A stretch of DNA of 43,062 bases from JAFLCA01 sp041907145. Lineage in GTDB: Bacteria > Bdellovibrionota_C > UBA2361 > JAFLCA01. The stretch lies in the NCBI GenBank assembly GCA_041907145.1, contig JAYRHW010000101.1, positions 1 through 43,062 on the forward strand. Reading direction: 5' to 3'. Numbering within the stretch: position 1 is the first letter of the stretch; each line of letters starts with the position of its first letter. Shown piece after piece: positions 25,936 through 34,265 of the stretch. Both the position numbers and the translations under genes were made by a program. The notes below the pieces were generated by a model. It searched no databases and was not told the origin of the DNA. It worked only from the letters and a program-made list of their open reading frames with translations.

Positions 25936-27111
25936 ATGGCAAAGCTTCAAGATATCGTGATGCCCACGGGGCAGCAGGAAGGCACGCAGTCGGTAGTATC
26001 TCGCTGGCTTAAGAACATCGGGGAGGCAGTAGCGCAGCATGAGCCAATCCTGGAAATCAGCACCGATAAGGTGATGATGGAAGTGTCCGCACCATGTGGC
26101 GGTATCTTGAAGGAGATTCTCAAGGGCGAAAATGACTCCATCGAGCCCGGTATGGTGCTCGGAAGAATTGAGGAAGGTGCCACTGCTGCCGCATCGCCGG
26201 CCGCCAAGAAGTCTTCACCAGCAGCATCGGCAGGCACGGGAGCGAGTTGCTCTGGAGATGCTTCGGCCGACCTGAGCCCGGCAGTTAAGAAGCTGCTCAA
26301 GGAACACAATCTTGAAGCATCGCAAATTAGGGGCACCGGCAAAGGTGGGCGAATTACGCATCAAGACGTGATGGCGTTTGTCGATTCTAAGCCCGTCGCA
26401 GCTTATGCAGGCAACACGGGGCTGAAGGGCACGATGCGAAAGCACGATGTCATGCGCCGCTCGATTGCCCAGCATATGCAGCAGAGCATGATGACGGCTC
26501 CGCATGTGACCTCCGTTTTTGAAGCGGATCTAAGTGCGATCCTCCGACATCGTGAGGCGAATAAGGCAGACTTCGAGAAGCAGGGCGCCAAACTTACCTT
26601 GACTGCTTATTTTGTCAGGGCCTCGGCCATTGCCCTGCAGGCCGTGCCTGAGGTGAACAGCCGCTGGCACGATGATGCTTTGGAATTGTTTTCCGAGTGC
26701 AATATTGGAATTGGTACCGCGCTGGAAGACAAAGGTCTAATCGTGCCGGTGCTGCATAATGCCGAGAAGTTAGATCTTATGGCGACCGCTAAAAAGGTCG
26801 GAGATCTTACGGCTCGTGCGAGGGCTGGCACGCTAGCGAGCGCAGAAGTTCAACAGGGAACGTTCACAATTTCCAATCATGGAGTGAGTGGAAGCTTGGT
26901 TGCGACACCGATCATTATTAACCAACCTCAGTCAGCGATCTTGGGCATTGGGAAGCTTGAAAAGCGCGCGGTGGTGAATCAGGAAAGCGATAAGATTGAA
27001 GTGCGTCCCATGGTGTACGTGACTTTGACCATCGATCATCGAGTGCTTGATGGATTCAAAGCTAATGCCTTTCTCTCAACCTTCGTCAAGACTCTGGAGG
27101 AGTGGAGCTAA
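25936..27111 (+). CDS. dihydrolipoamide acyltransferase (E2)
   Basis: This 391-residue E2 has one lipoyl domain at 1-80 with the lipoylated lysine K45 (EISTDKVMMEV), an Ala/Ser-rich hinge, a peripheral-subunit-binding domain at about 111-150 (LSPAVKKLLKEHNLE), and the acyltransferase core from about 165 to the end. The active site DHRVLDG is at 367-373 (H368, D372). GGAAGG just before the start is a good ribosome binding site. It forms the complex core with the fused E1. Its stop directly abuts the GTG start of apt. Confidence 0.92.
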   Translation: MAKLQDIVMPTGQQEGTQSVVSRWLKNIGEAVAQHEPILEISTDKVMMEVSAPCGGILKEILKGENDSIEPGMVLGRIEEGATAAASPAAKKSSPAASAGTGASCSGDASADLSPAVKKLLKEHNLEASQIRGTGKGGRITHQDVMAFVDSKPVAAYAGNTGLKGTMRKHDVMRRSIAQHMQQSMMTAPHVTSVFEADLSAILRHREANKADFEKQGAKLTLTAYFVRASAIALQAVPEVNSRWHDDALELFSECNIGIGTALEDKGLIVPVLHNAEKLDLMATAKKVGDLTARARAGTLASAEVQQGTFTISNHGVSGSLVATPIIINQPQSAILGIGKLEKRAVVNQESDKIEVRPMVYVTLTIDHRVLDGFKANAFLSTFVKTLEEWS

Positions 27112-27648
27112 GTGCCAACCAGCGTCGCTGAACTTCTCAGAACAGTCATCCGTACGGTACCTGATTTCCCCAAGCCGGGGATTAATTTCTACGACGTTGC
27201 CAGTGTCATGAACGATGGCGCGGCATTTCAGGCCGTCACCTGCGCATTTCAAGATCGCTACGCTGCAAAGAAGCTCGATGCAATTGTCGGAATAGATGCG
27301 CGTGGTTTCGTATTCGGAGCTGCGTTGGCTCATGCGTTGGAGCTGGGATTTATCCCCGTTCGTAAGGCCGGAAAGCTTCCGCCGGAAGTTGAGCAAATTC
27401 AGTATACCCTTGAGTACGGCGCCGGAGTGCTTGAGATTCACCGTCACAGCATCAAGAAGGGGATGCGAGTCGTCATCATTGATGATTTGCTTGCCACCGG
27501 TGGAACTGCCAAGGCAGCCGGCGAGTTGGTCAAGCGGCTCGGCGGAGAAGTAGTGGAATACGCCTTTGTTATCGAACTTGAGTTTCTGGGTGGCAAAAAG
27601 CTGCTGGGATCTTCGCCTTCTTTTTCGCTCATTAACTACACGCAATAA
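27112..27648 (+). CDS. apt: adenine phosphoribosyltransferase
   Basis: This 178-residue type I phosphoribosyltransferase has the PRPP-binding loop VVIIDDLLATGGTAKAAGEL at about 118-137 and the N-terminal PDFPKPGINFYD typical of Apt. It makes AMP from adenine and PRPP in the cytosol. It begins with GTG directly after the E2 stop; GGAGGAG about 10 nt upstream, inside the E2 gene, is the ribosome binding site, so apt is translated from the E1-E2 message. The metabolic link between E1/E2 and purine salvage is not evident. A perfect 11-bp inverted repeat follows its stop. Confidence 0.95.
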   Translation: MPTSVAELLRTVIRTVPDFPKPGINFYDVASVMNDGAAFQAVTCAFQDRYAAKKLDAIVGIDARGFVFGAALAHALELGFIPVRKAGKLPPEVEQIQYTLEYGAGVLEIHRHSIKKGMRVVIIDDLLATGGTAKAAGELVKRLGGEVVEYAFVIELEFLGGKKLLGSSPSFSLINYTQ

Positions 27649-27652
27649 ATAG

Positions 27653-27680
27653 GAATAAATAGGGACGATCCTATTTATTC
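27653..27680. repeat. AT-rich inverted repeat after apt
   Basis: GAATAAATAGG (27653-27663) and CCTATTTATTC (27670-27680) are perfect inverted arms around GACGAT. It starts 4 nt after the apt stop. An extra AATAAATAGG copy overlaps the left side (27644-27653). It may terminate the E1-E2-apt transcript and resembles REP elements associated with Y1 transposases, though no transposase is seen here. Confidence 0.5.
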
Positions 27681-27754
27681 AATAGAATCTGCTAAATCAT
27701 TTTCGTAGAATTCGAGGCAGTTGCGGCTATGACTAAATCCTTGATTATGGGCGG

Positions 27755-28219
27755 ATGAATATGAACATTAGGAATGTTACGTTAGTGATCCTGCTGGCAG
27801 TGATGTCGGCTGTTATCTCTTCTTTGGCCAGCGCGGAATCGAACGGTACTTGGTCCTGCACTCTTGACAGCAAGGAGTGGAAGAATAATCACGGTGGCGC
27901 AAGTTTGAACGGTGGAATGCTGACGTTGTATTCAGGCGACGATCGCCTGGACGGCATATACATAATGACCGGCAAGCCTGCCGCAGTCGGAAGCTATGCG
28001 CTTAACGACACCGCGCAGGCATCGCTCTCGGACAGCGCCGGTAAAAGCCATACATCCAAACCCGGCAGCGGAGCATTGGAAATCTCAAAATTTTCGCCTC
28101 CAGCAGGAGAATCGAAAGGCACGGTTGAAGGGAGATTCTCAGGAACTTTCCCAGCCGAGGCCTCAAAGGAGTATGTGCTGAAAGACTGCACCTTTAGTTT
28201 ACCGGTAAAAAATCTGTAA
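27755..28219 (+). CDS. small secreted protein of unknown function
   Basis: This 154-residue protein has a Sec signal peptide at 1-27 (NVTLVILLAVMSAVISSLASA, cut before ESNG). The mature part has two cysteines, in WSCTLD and LKDCTF near its ends, that could form a disulfide closing a small beta-rich domain. A beta-sandwich is suggested by the alternating GTWSC, MLTLYSGDD and GTVEGRFSGTF segments. No family is recognised. It is expected in the periplasm or outside. It stands alone between apt and a convergent minus-strand operon, with a REP-type terminator behind it. Confidence 0.75.
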   Translation: MNMNIRNVTLVILLAVMSAVISSLASAESNGTWSCTLDSKEWKNNHGGASLNGGMLTLYSGDDRLDGIYIMTGKPAAVGSYALNDTAQASLSDSAGKSHTSKPGSGALEISKFSPPAGESKGTVEGRFSGTFPAEASKEYVLKDCTFSLPVKNL

Positions 28220-28231
28220 TTCTGTTTAGTT

Positions 28232-28278
28232 AAATGGGACTGTCCCGGTTTCAAATTGGGACTGTCCCATTTATTTTG
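28232..28278. repeat. REPIN-like inverted pair of GGGACTGTCCC units
   Basis: AAATGGGACTGTCCC (28232-28246) and GGGACTGTCCCATTT (28258-28272) form a 15-bp inverted repeat, with a central T-T mismatch, around an 11-base loop. ATTTT follows on the plus strand. It lies exactly between the convergent genes ending at 28219 and 28296 and can act as a terminator. The same core occurs at 13854-13864. Confidence 0.6.
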
Positions 28279-28295
28279 CGAGTGGGGATAGCGGG

Positions 28296-28685
28296 TTAGC
28301 GAGTGCAGTAGGCGAATCGCACGGCGGCTAAACCTAGCGCGAAGAACACCCCAGACCATAAGTGGTCTTGGGGGCGGACATCCGAGCGGTCACGATAGAA
28401 GTGCGTGGCCGATAGGTAGCCGATGCTGCCGGCCACGATTGGCGAGATGACCAGGTTGAGGATTCGAAGTGACGACGATCGCAGCCAGGTATGCGGGAGA
28501 ATTGCCAGTGAGAGCCAACCGAGAAAGCAGCCCCCGATAAAGTACAGGCACAGCACTAGCCAAAGCGGGCATTTCTCGGAAACCCTTTCAACTCCAAAAT
28601 CAAGCGGCCAGTAGGTTAGTCCGTCGAGAGCGGCAAGCAAAATTTCGAAGAATATTCGAAGCACTATCAAAATGAGATCTTCCAA
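28296..28685 (-). CDS. small integral membrane protein in the ECF operon
   Basis: This 129-residue protein has about four hydrophobic segments: residues 5-23, 41-62, 69-88 and 111-126. No family is recognised. The start is TTG at 28685, chosen because GGAGG lies 5 nt upstream and no ATG is in frame nearby. It is the last gene of the sigma/anti-sigma operon, 21 nt after the preceding membrane gene. It could be part of the sensing or response of that system, but this is only inferred from position. Confidence 0.62.
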   Translation of the reverse strand: MEDLILIVLRIFFEILLAALDGLTYWPLDFGVERVSEKCPLWLVLCLYFIGGCFLGWLSLAILPHTWLRSSSLRILNLVISPIVAGSIGYLSATHFYRDRSDVRPQDHLWSGVFFALGLAAVRFAYCTR

Positions 28686-28706
28686 TCATCCTCCAGGGAT
28701 CTCCTT

Positions 28707-28994
28707 TTAGCTGCCCGAAAGCAGATCTAAAAGACTTAGTCCCGATAGCCGCAGCATAATCGCAAACGCCGCTCCGCAGATGGCTGCAACGAAGTACATC
28801 TTGTTTGCCTCCCAAAGAGTGGAGACATCGGCGGCGCGAATCCCGTCAATGAGGCGCACTGTTCCCATGCCGGCAGTAACTATGCTTATAACGGCGAGGG
28901 CTCCGAAAACGGCCAAGAGGCTGAGCGACGGGCTGGATGCTACCGCTGCGCTCAGCGCGGAAGCAACGGTTGAGGAATACACGACAGCAATCAT
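28707..28994 (-). CDS. small membrane protein in the ECF operon
   Basis: This 95-residue protein is read from ATG 28994, chosen because TAGGAG lies 6 nt upstream and the start follows the anti-sigma stop by 17 nt. A longer frame to 29063 would overlap the anti-sigma gene. It has hydrophobic segments at about 5-20, 24-44 and 68-92. No known motif is seen. As a membrane neighbour of a sigma/anti-sigma pair it may take part in signal sensing, which is an inference. Confidence 0.65.
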   Translation of the reverse strand: MIAVVYSSTVASALSAAVASSPSLSLLAVFGALAVISIVTAGMGTVRLIDGIRAADVSTLWEANKMYFVAAICGAAFAIMLRLSGLSLLDLLSGS

Positions 28995-29011
28995 AACAAC
29001 TCCTATGCAAC

Positions 29012-29587
29012 CTATAGCGTACAAAAAATGCGAATGAAGAGGAGAATCCAGCTTAGACAGCACAAAATGATTGCGGCCTCCTGACGCCGCTTGCCGAGGG
29101 CAACGAGCCCTGCCAGAGCCAAAGCTAGAATCAGGAGCTCGCCGTAGATGCCCCTTAGGTACTGCAGCACCAGAGAGTAGGTCTCTGGTGAAAGCCGGTT
29201 TTCGGCCGGGATAGTTTGAATGCCTGAGGCCGTTCCGAGCGTGAGCTGCCCATACTCCGGGCTAAGGAAAATTACAAATAAGGCAGCGCCGAGCACAGCG
29301 CTGCACGCTGCGCTGTAACCCAGCACCCGAGTAAGGGAGAACTGCTCATCAATTTCAGCATTCAGCTTACGCGCCATACGCAGGACATTCTGACTAAAAT
29401 CGCCGGGGGCTGGGTATGTCTGCTGTGAGAGACCCCTTAGCTCCGAGAAGAGCTGCGAGTCAGCATCAAACTGCTTCTTGAGCTCAGGTGAAATTTCCAA
29501 TTCCTCGCGAATCTCTCGAGTTTCCTCCTGGGAAAGCCGGCCGCGCCAGAAATCAAACAAGCGCAATGTGTCGAGACGAGTTTTCAT
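29012..29587 (-). CDS. membrane anti-sigma factor candidate
   Basis: This 191-residue protein has a cytosolic N-terminal helical part (1-85, with the WRGRLSQEETREIREELE segment typical of anti-sigma domains) and three membrane segments at about 87-108, 148-165 and 170-189. The HxxxCxxC zinc motif of ZAS anti-sigma factors is absent. It overlaps the sigma gene by 4 nt (ATGA), the usual arrangement for a cognate pair. It would hold the sigma factor at the inner membrane until a signal releases it. The role is inferred from topology and context. Confidence 0.72.
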   Translation of the reverse strand: MKTRLDTLRLFDFWRGRLSQEETREIREELEISPELKKQFDADSQLFSELRGLSQQTYPAPGDFSQNVLRMARKLNAEIDEQFSLTRVLGYSAACSAVLGAALFVIFLSPEYGQLTLGTASGIQTIPAENRLSPETYSLVLQYLRGIYGELLILALALAGLVALGKRRQEAAIILCCLSWILLFIRIFCTL

Positions 29588-30162
29588 ACAAGGCCCCGCG
29601 CGGAAATGATCCGAAATTTATTTCGAAGCATAGAGAGAGCTTTGTTCATGCGCGAACAGATGGTGCCTACCGGAACCTCTAGAATTTCGGCAGCTTCTTC
29701 ATAGCTCTTGTTCTCCAGCGAACAAAGTACAACAACATCACGATACTTTGGCTTCAATTCACCTATAAGACTGCGCAGCACGACAAACGAACGCTCGACC
29801 TCAACAGCACTAGAGTCCCCTGGTACATCATGACGAGTACTGTCAAACGGCACATGCTTGGTGCTCTCTTTGAATCGGCGGGAGCTAAAATAGGAGTTGG
29901 TAGTATTCAAGGCTATGCGAGTGAGCCAGGTACCAAAGCTGCACTCCTGCCGAAAGCGCCGAAGATTTTGGTAAGCCTTAACAAAGGTTTCCTGCGCCAA
30001 GTCGTCAGCGGTTCCAGGGTCCCTTACTTGTCTGCGTATCAGCGCGTAAATCATATCCTGATATTTGACCACGAGTTCGCCAAAACGGTTCGTTTCTCCG
30101 CCCACAATGGCGCGGATAAGCGCAGACTCGCTTTCAGAAACGTTTGAGGACAAAGTGGGCAT
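29584..30162 (-). CDS. ECF-type RNA polymerase sigma factor
   Basis: This 192-residue sigma factor has region 2 at about 27-92 (DPGTADDLAQETFVKAYQNL and FGTWLTRIALN) and region 4 at about 125-182 (YRDVVVLCSLENKSYEEAAE and GTICSRMNKAL). The domain order and length are typical of the RpoE-like ECF class. It is the first gene of a four-gene operon with the anti-sigma gene and two small membrane proteins. No GGAAC-type autoregulatory promoter was seen in the 126-bp gap upstream. The regulon is unknown. Confidence 0.93.
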   Translation of the reverse strand: MPTLSSNVSESESALIRAIVGGETNRFGELVVKYQDMIYALIRRQVRDPGTADDLAQETFVKAYQNLRRFRQECSFGTWLTRIALNTTNSYFSSRRFKESTKHVPFDSTRHDVPGDSSAVEVERSFVVLRSLIGELKPKYRDVVVLCSLENKSYEEAAEILEVPVGTICSRMNKALSMLRNKFRIISARGLV

Positions 30163-30288
30163 TACTACAACCTTTGCCGAAGCTATTGATTAGACCGAGT
30201 ATGTGGGGCAAACCTTCGATCTTTATTTAATGGCCTAAGTATCCTGAATTACTAACGAAGCAGGGAAGGGGCTAATTAACGGGCGGGC

Positions 30289-32091
30289 CTAGCTACTTTG
30301 ACTGCTGCCGCGCTCTTTGCTGAGACGCTCCAATTCTTCGAAAGTTTCTTCGATGGCCTGCGACATCTCTCCCAGCCTTACCGCCAGATCGTTGATGGCA
30401 TCCATGTCCTGGTTATTGGTGGCCAGCTCCAGGGCCCTTTCAGCTTCCTGCTGCTGCTTCTCGAGCGTGACGATCCTTTCCTCCGCTCTTGAAATTTTGC
30501 GCTCCAAAGTTCTGAGAGCCTTCTCTGCGCTTTCCTTAGCGCGATAAGCATCGGCGCCAGATCCGGATGCCTTGGCAGCGGGCGACCCCGCCGTAGTCAT
30601 CTCGACCTCATCTCCCCACCCTTCAGTTTCAAGAAAATAGTCGTAAGAATGTGGGACGACCCGCGGGATATCGCCCTGGAATACAACCAGTTTCGTGGCG
30701 AGTTCCTTCAGAATAAGCTCACTGTGCGTGACAATCACGACAGCGCCGTCATACTTCTTGAGCGACGCAACCAGTGCCTCGATAGACTCCATATCCAAGT
30801 GGTTCGTAGGCTCGTCGAGCAGTAGAAAATTGGTCTTTAGCGCCAATATTTTACCGAGCAGCACTCTGCTCTTTTCGCCACCGGATAAAACCGAGATCTT
30901 CTTGAGCGCATCGTCGCCGCTGAACATCATCGTGCCGCAAATAGCGCGTACGGCGGTGCGATGCAGCGTCATATTAGCGCTTTCAATCTCCTCCTCAACA
31001 GTGAGATTGGTTTTGAGACGAGCGATATTAGTTTGTCCGAAGTAACCAAGGCGGGAATTTTGATTGAGAGTAATCGAACCGGACGTTGGCGTGAGTTCCT
31101 CGGCCAAGAGTCGCAGAAGCGTTGATTTCCCCTTACCGTTCTTACCAATGACTCCAACTCGATCGCCCTTGTTTATCGTGAGGGATAAATTCTTGATCAA
31201 AATTTTTGCGGGATCGTAACCAAAGGCGAGATTCTTGACTTCAACCACGGTCTTTCCCGGGAAGGGAGCCTCGCGAAACTCAAAATCAAGGTCAACGATT
31301 TCTGCAAGCTCCTCCTTTTGACCCATTCTCTCGAGCGCTTTGATTTTGGATTGAACCAAAGCCGCCTTACTGGCTTGCGCGCGAAAGCGATTTATAAATT
31401 CTTCCAGGTCCTTTCGTTTCTTGTCCTCGTTGATTCTGGTCTTTTCGTAGACCTCCTCATCAATGGCTACTTGGGCATAGAGCTTCGCCGTACCGCCGGA
31501 AATTTTGCGCACCTTGCCGCGATGAATAAGCATGGTATGTGTCGTAACCGAGTCCATGAAAAGTCGATCGTGCGAGATCAGAATCAACTCGCCCTTCCAA
31601 TTCCGAAGAAAGTTCGTAAGCCAGCGCACCGATAGGATGTCCAAGTAATTGGTAGGTTCATCGAGCAACAGAAGATTTGGTTCCGAAAGAAGAAGCTTGG
31701 CTAGGTTTAGCCTAATCTGAAATCCGCCGGAAAAATGGGACGGGGGAAGATGCATGTCCGCCTCGGTGAAGCCCAGGCCAGCCAAGATTATCTCGGCCTT
31801 ATACTCCTGATCTCTCTCTTCGGGAGGCAGCCCTAGGCAAGATTCCTCGAGTATGGTGTGCTGCGTAAATTCCAAATGTTGGGCGAGGTGCCCGACGCGA
31901 TAGCCCTTGGGGGACAAGATCTCGCCCTCGTCCGGGCTCTCGGCTCCCAGAATAAGTCGGAATAGCGTTGATTTGCCCGAGCCGTTGCGACCAATGAGGC
32001 CCAAACGCTCACCGCGTACGAGGCTAAAGGTGACTTCCTCCATGAGGCAGCGGTCGCCGTACGTTTTAGTTAATCCGGAGACTTGCAACAT
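30289..32091 (-). CDS. ABC-F family ATPase
   Basis: This 600-residue soluble protein has two ABC domains and no membrane segment. Domain 1 has Walker A GRNGSGKST at 34-42, a variant signature FSGGFQ and LLLLDEPTNYLD. Domain 2 has GKNGKGKST, LSGGEKSR and FLLLDEPTNHLD. A charged linker of about 80 residues separates them, and the last 80 residues form a coiled coil (EKALRTLERKISRAEERI). Such proteins act on the ribosome in translation or antibiotic protection; Uup/YheS-like housekeeping is the likeliest role. It follows folK-folP by 1 nt, so it is cotranscribed. Confidence 0.9.
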   Translation of the reverse strand: MLQVSGLTKTYGDRCLMEEVTFSLVRGERLGLIGRNGSGKSTLFRLILGAESPDEGEILSPKGYRVGHLAQHLEFTQHTILEESCLGLPPEERDQEYKAEIILAGLGFTEADMHLPPSHFSGGFQIRLNLAKLLLSEPNLLLLDEPTNYLDILSVRWLTNFLRNWKGELILISHDRLFMDSVTTHTMLIHRGKVRKISGGTAKLYAQVAIDEEVYEKTRINEDKKRKDLEEFINRFRAQASKAALVQSKIKALERMGQKEELAEIVDLDFEFREAPFPGKTVVEVKNLAFGYDPAKILIKNLSLTINKGDRVGVIGKNGKGKSTLLRLLAEELTPTSGSITLNQNSRLGYFGQTNIARLKTNLTVEEEIESANMTLHRTAVRAICGTMMFSGDDALKKISVLSGGEKSRVLLGKILALKTNFLLLDEPTNHLDMESIEALVASLKKYDGAVVIVTHSELILKELATKLVVFQGDIPRVVPHSYDYFLETEGWGDEVEMTTAGSPAAKASGSGADAYRAKESAEKALRTLERKISRAEERIVTLEKQQQEAERALELATNNQDMDAINDLAVRLGEMSQAIEETFEELERLSKERGSSQSS

Positions 32092-32092
32092 C

Positions 32093-33526
32093 TTAGTGCC
32101 GCCTCGCTTTCACCCGTTGACCGCTCGAAGGTGAGGGCCCGAGCTGGTTTATCGCCTGAACATTCGCGGCCACATCATGCACCCGTAAGTATTGTACTCC
32201 AGCGTGGGCAAGCTGCGCACTGAGCAAGGCAGTCTCGGTGTCGCGCTCGGCAGCCGGACGAGATGTCCAGAGGGATAGAAACGACTTTCGTGAATGACCG
32301 ATAAGAATTCTAACCCCCAGAGCCTGCAATGCGGAAGCGCTTGAAATTATTTCGGCAGATTGCTCCGCGGTTTTGCCAAATCCGATCCCGGGGTCGAGAA
32401 TGATCCTGCTGCGCTCGATCCCAGCCGCTTCTAGCCGCGCAACCGTGGCATCTCCCCACTCCAAAAGTTGGGAAACTGCCGAACGGGACTTCGTGAGAGT
32501 GCGGTCTTTGTTGGGTGGAATTCCAAGGCTATGCATGACGACGATATCGCAGAGCGTTTGCTGGGCAGTTTGTACCATGGCTTGGTCGGTAAAGCCCGTC
32601 ACGTCATTTAGCCAATCGGCGCCTGCCTCCAATGCGCAGCGTGCGACGGTAGCATGCCGAGTGTCCACGGAGAGCAAGGGACGTAGAGATTTCGCCGCAA
32701 AATAACTTCGTATGGTGGTGAGAGCTGGCTCGAGCCTGTGCCACTCTTCATTGGGAGTGAGCGGAGCGGCTTGCGGTCTCGTAGACTCGGCCCCTAGGTC
32801 AATAATGGATGCACCGGCCTCGTAAAGAGCAATCGCTCGCTGAAGCGCGGACTCGGGGGAGAGGAATTGCCCGCCGTCCGAGAATGAGTCCGGTGTGACA
32901 TTTAAAATTCCCATCAGTTCGGTGGGCGCAAACGGACCCGAGACTAGACGGATCTGCAAGTCTTGGAGTGCGGACCGCCAAAGGCTTTGAGCCCGGTTGT
33001 CAGCCCTCCACGTCCGGCAGGGAATTTCATGGCGCACGTATCCCCAGCGCCGAGCCGTCGCTTCTGCCGAATACTCGGAGTCTTCATTTGCCAGAGTCAC
33101 AGGCATGTCGGGACAAAGCGCGGCAAGCGGCCACAAGGCAAAGGGGCGCTCGGTCAAGCCGGGATGCGGAATAGTGAGGTCTGGTTCGGCGGTAACTTTC
33201 TCCCCGTACGTAAGAATATCAATATCGATCTCTCGAGGAGCCCAGCGCTCACGCTGACTGCGACCGAGCTCCGCTTCAATTTTCTTTATGGAAGTTAGCA
33301 GTTCACGCGGAGAAAGTCTGGTCTGGCCGGACACCGCGATATTGTAGAAGGGGATATTCCGCGCGGCAGGGGAGCCCGGAAGCAGCAAGGCTTCGGATTC
33401 AAACACCTCGGAACTTCTAATGTCCGTCAGAATCTTCCGACCGGTAAGAAGTTTTATAGATTCTATGAATCGGGCCAGGCGATCACCGAGGTTTCCGCCC
33501 AGCCCGAGGACTGTAAACTGCTGCAT
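32093..33526 (-). CDS. folKP: HPPK-DHPS fusion (folK-folP)
   Basis: This 477-residue protein joins 6-hydroxymethyl-dihydropterin pyrophosphokinase (about 1-160; LGLGGNLGDR at 7-16 and the signature WAPREIDIDILTYG) to dihydropteroate synthase (about 205-470; LMGILNVTPDSFSDGG and ASIIDLGAESTRPQA). The two successive reactions activate the pterin and couple it to p-aminobenzoate. The order HPPK then DHPS is the same as in some eukaryotic fusions, while most bacteria use separate genes. It starts 11 nt after the CADD gene, whose product is expected to supply p-aminobenzoate. All key motifs are intact. Confidence 0.93.
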   Translation of the reverse strand: MQQFTVLGLGGNLGDRLARFIESIKLLTGRKILTDIRSSEVFESEALLLPGSPAARNIPFYNIAVSGQTRLSPRELLTSIKKIEAELGRSQRERWAPREIDIDILTYGEKVTAEPDLTIPHPGLTERPFALWPLAALCPDMPVTLANEDSEYSAEATARRWGYVRHEIPCRTWRADNRAQSLWRSALQDLQIRLVSGPFAPTELMGILNVTPDSFSDGGQFLSPESALQRAIALYEAGASIIDLGAESTRPQAAPLTPNEEWHRLEPALTTIRSYFAAKSLRPLLSVDTRHATVARCALEAGADWLNDVTGFTDQAMVQTAQQTLCDIVVMHSLGIPPNKDRTLTKSRSAVSQLLEWGDATVARLEAAGIERSRIILDPGIGFGKTAEQSAEIISSASALQALGVRILIGHSRKSFLSLWTSRPAAERDTETALLSAQLAHAGVQYLRVHDVAANVQAINQLGPSPSSGQRVKARRH

Positions 33527-33537
33527 TGGGAAAGCTG

Positions 33538-34197
33538 TTACTGCCGATCCATATGGGTGTGCATACCATCAAGGAATCCCCACAGTGCCTCAGCGCAGCG
33601 CTTGGCAGCGGCAAGGGCAGCAGGGCGTTCTGATTCTGGCAGAGAATCGACAAGTTTACCTGTCGCCGCCGAATGCTCGATGTCCATTTCCTTATGCAAT
33701 GCAAAGTAGCTGACAGTGCCTCTGTCGGTTACGCCGTAGTGCTTCTGCAGCCCCTCCATCTTGGTGTGCGCAATTTCGGGCGTTTGTTCCTCATACATGA
33801 ACAACGAAGCCAACCCTTCAGCGTACGAGGATCGGGAGGCGGTCATGAAAGTATCGATGAGGACTTTGGTCTCGGGACGCAGAGTTTCGGCCTTTACTTG
33901 AGCCTTTTTGTTACCGAGACCTTCGGCAAATTGCATCCAGAGCGCCGGATGATTTTCCTTGCCGAGCTCCTCGTCTATCAAGTTCTTCAATATTTCCTGG
34001 CGAGCATCTGCGTCGGAGCAGCCGGAGTGAGTTGCGCTCAAATAGCGTGGAAATGCTTCTACATGATGATAGTACTGCCGGGCGTAAAGCTTGAGCGTAT
34101 CAAGCGGCACCTCGCCATGTTCCCAAGCCCGATAGAAGGGATGATTCAATAGACGTGTCTCTCGCAACTGGGCCAGAAGTTCTTGTGAAAAGCTCAT
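33538..34197 (-). CDS. CADD family self-sacrificing pABA synthase candidate
   Basis: This 219-residue all-helical protein has the TenA/PqqC-like oxygenase fold. It aligns with Chlamydia CADD: Y22 in HPFYRAW matches CADD Tyr27, K146 in EIAHTKMEGL matches Lys152, and the dimetal ligands are E76/E77 with H83 (DEELGKENHP), E136/E137 (MYEEQ), and H168, D172, H175 (HKEMDIEH). Chlamydia CADD makes p-aminobenzoate oxygen-dependently by consuming its own tyrosine, replacing PabABC. The next gene, 11 nt away, is folK-folP, which uses that product. AGGAA upstream of ATG 34197 supports the start. The alignment is from memory of the family. Confidence 0.88.
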   Translation of the reverse strand: MSFSQELLAQLRETRLLNHPFYRAWEHGEVPLDTLKLYARQYYHHVEAFPRYLSATHSGCSDADARQEILKNLIDEELGKENHPALWMQFAEGLGNKKAQVKAETLRPETKVLIDTFMTASRSSYAEGLASLFMYEEQTPEIAHTKMEGLQKHYGVTDRGTVSYFALHKEMDIEHSAATGKLVDSLPESERPAALAAAKRCAEALWGFLDGMHTHMDRQ

Positions 34198-34265
34198 GGA
34201 ATTGGTTCCTAAAGTAAGAGGGAATTCGAGCTAAAATTAACAAAGGCTAGGGCGGATGGCAAAAA

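Noticed and set aside
27076..27645. 189-codon minus-strand frame opposite apt
   Set aside because: It lies entirely over apt and the E2 end, which have clear motifs and ribosome binding sites; no motif of its own.
28995..29063. N-terminal extension of the 95-residue membrane protein
   Set aside because: It would overlap the anti-sigma gene, while ATG 28994 has a good ribosome binding site.
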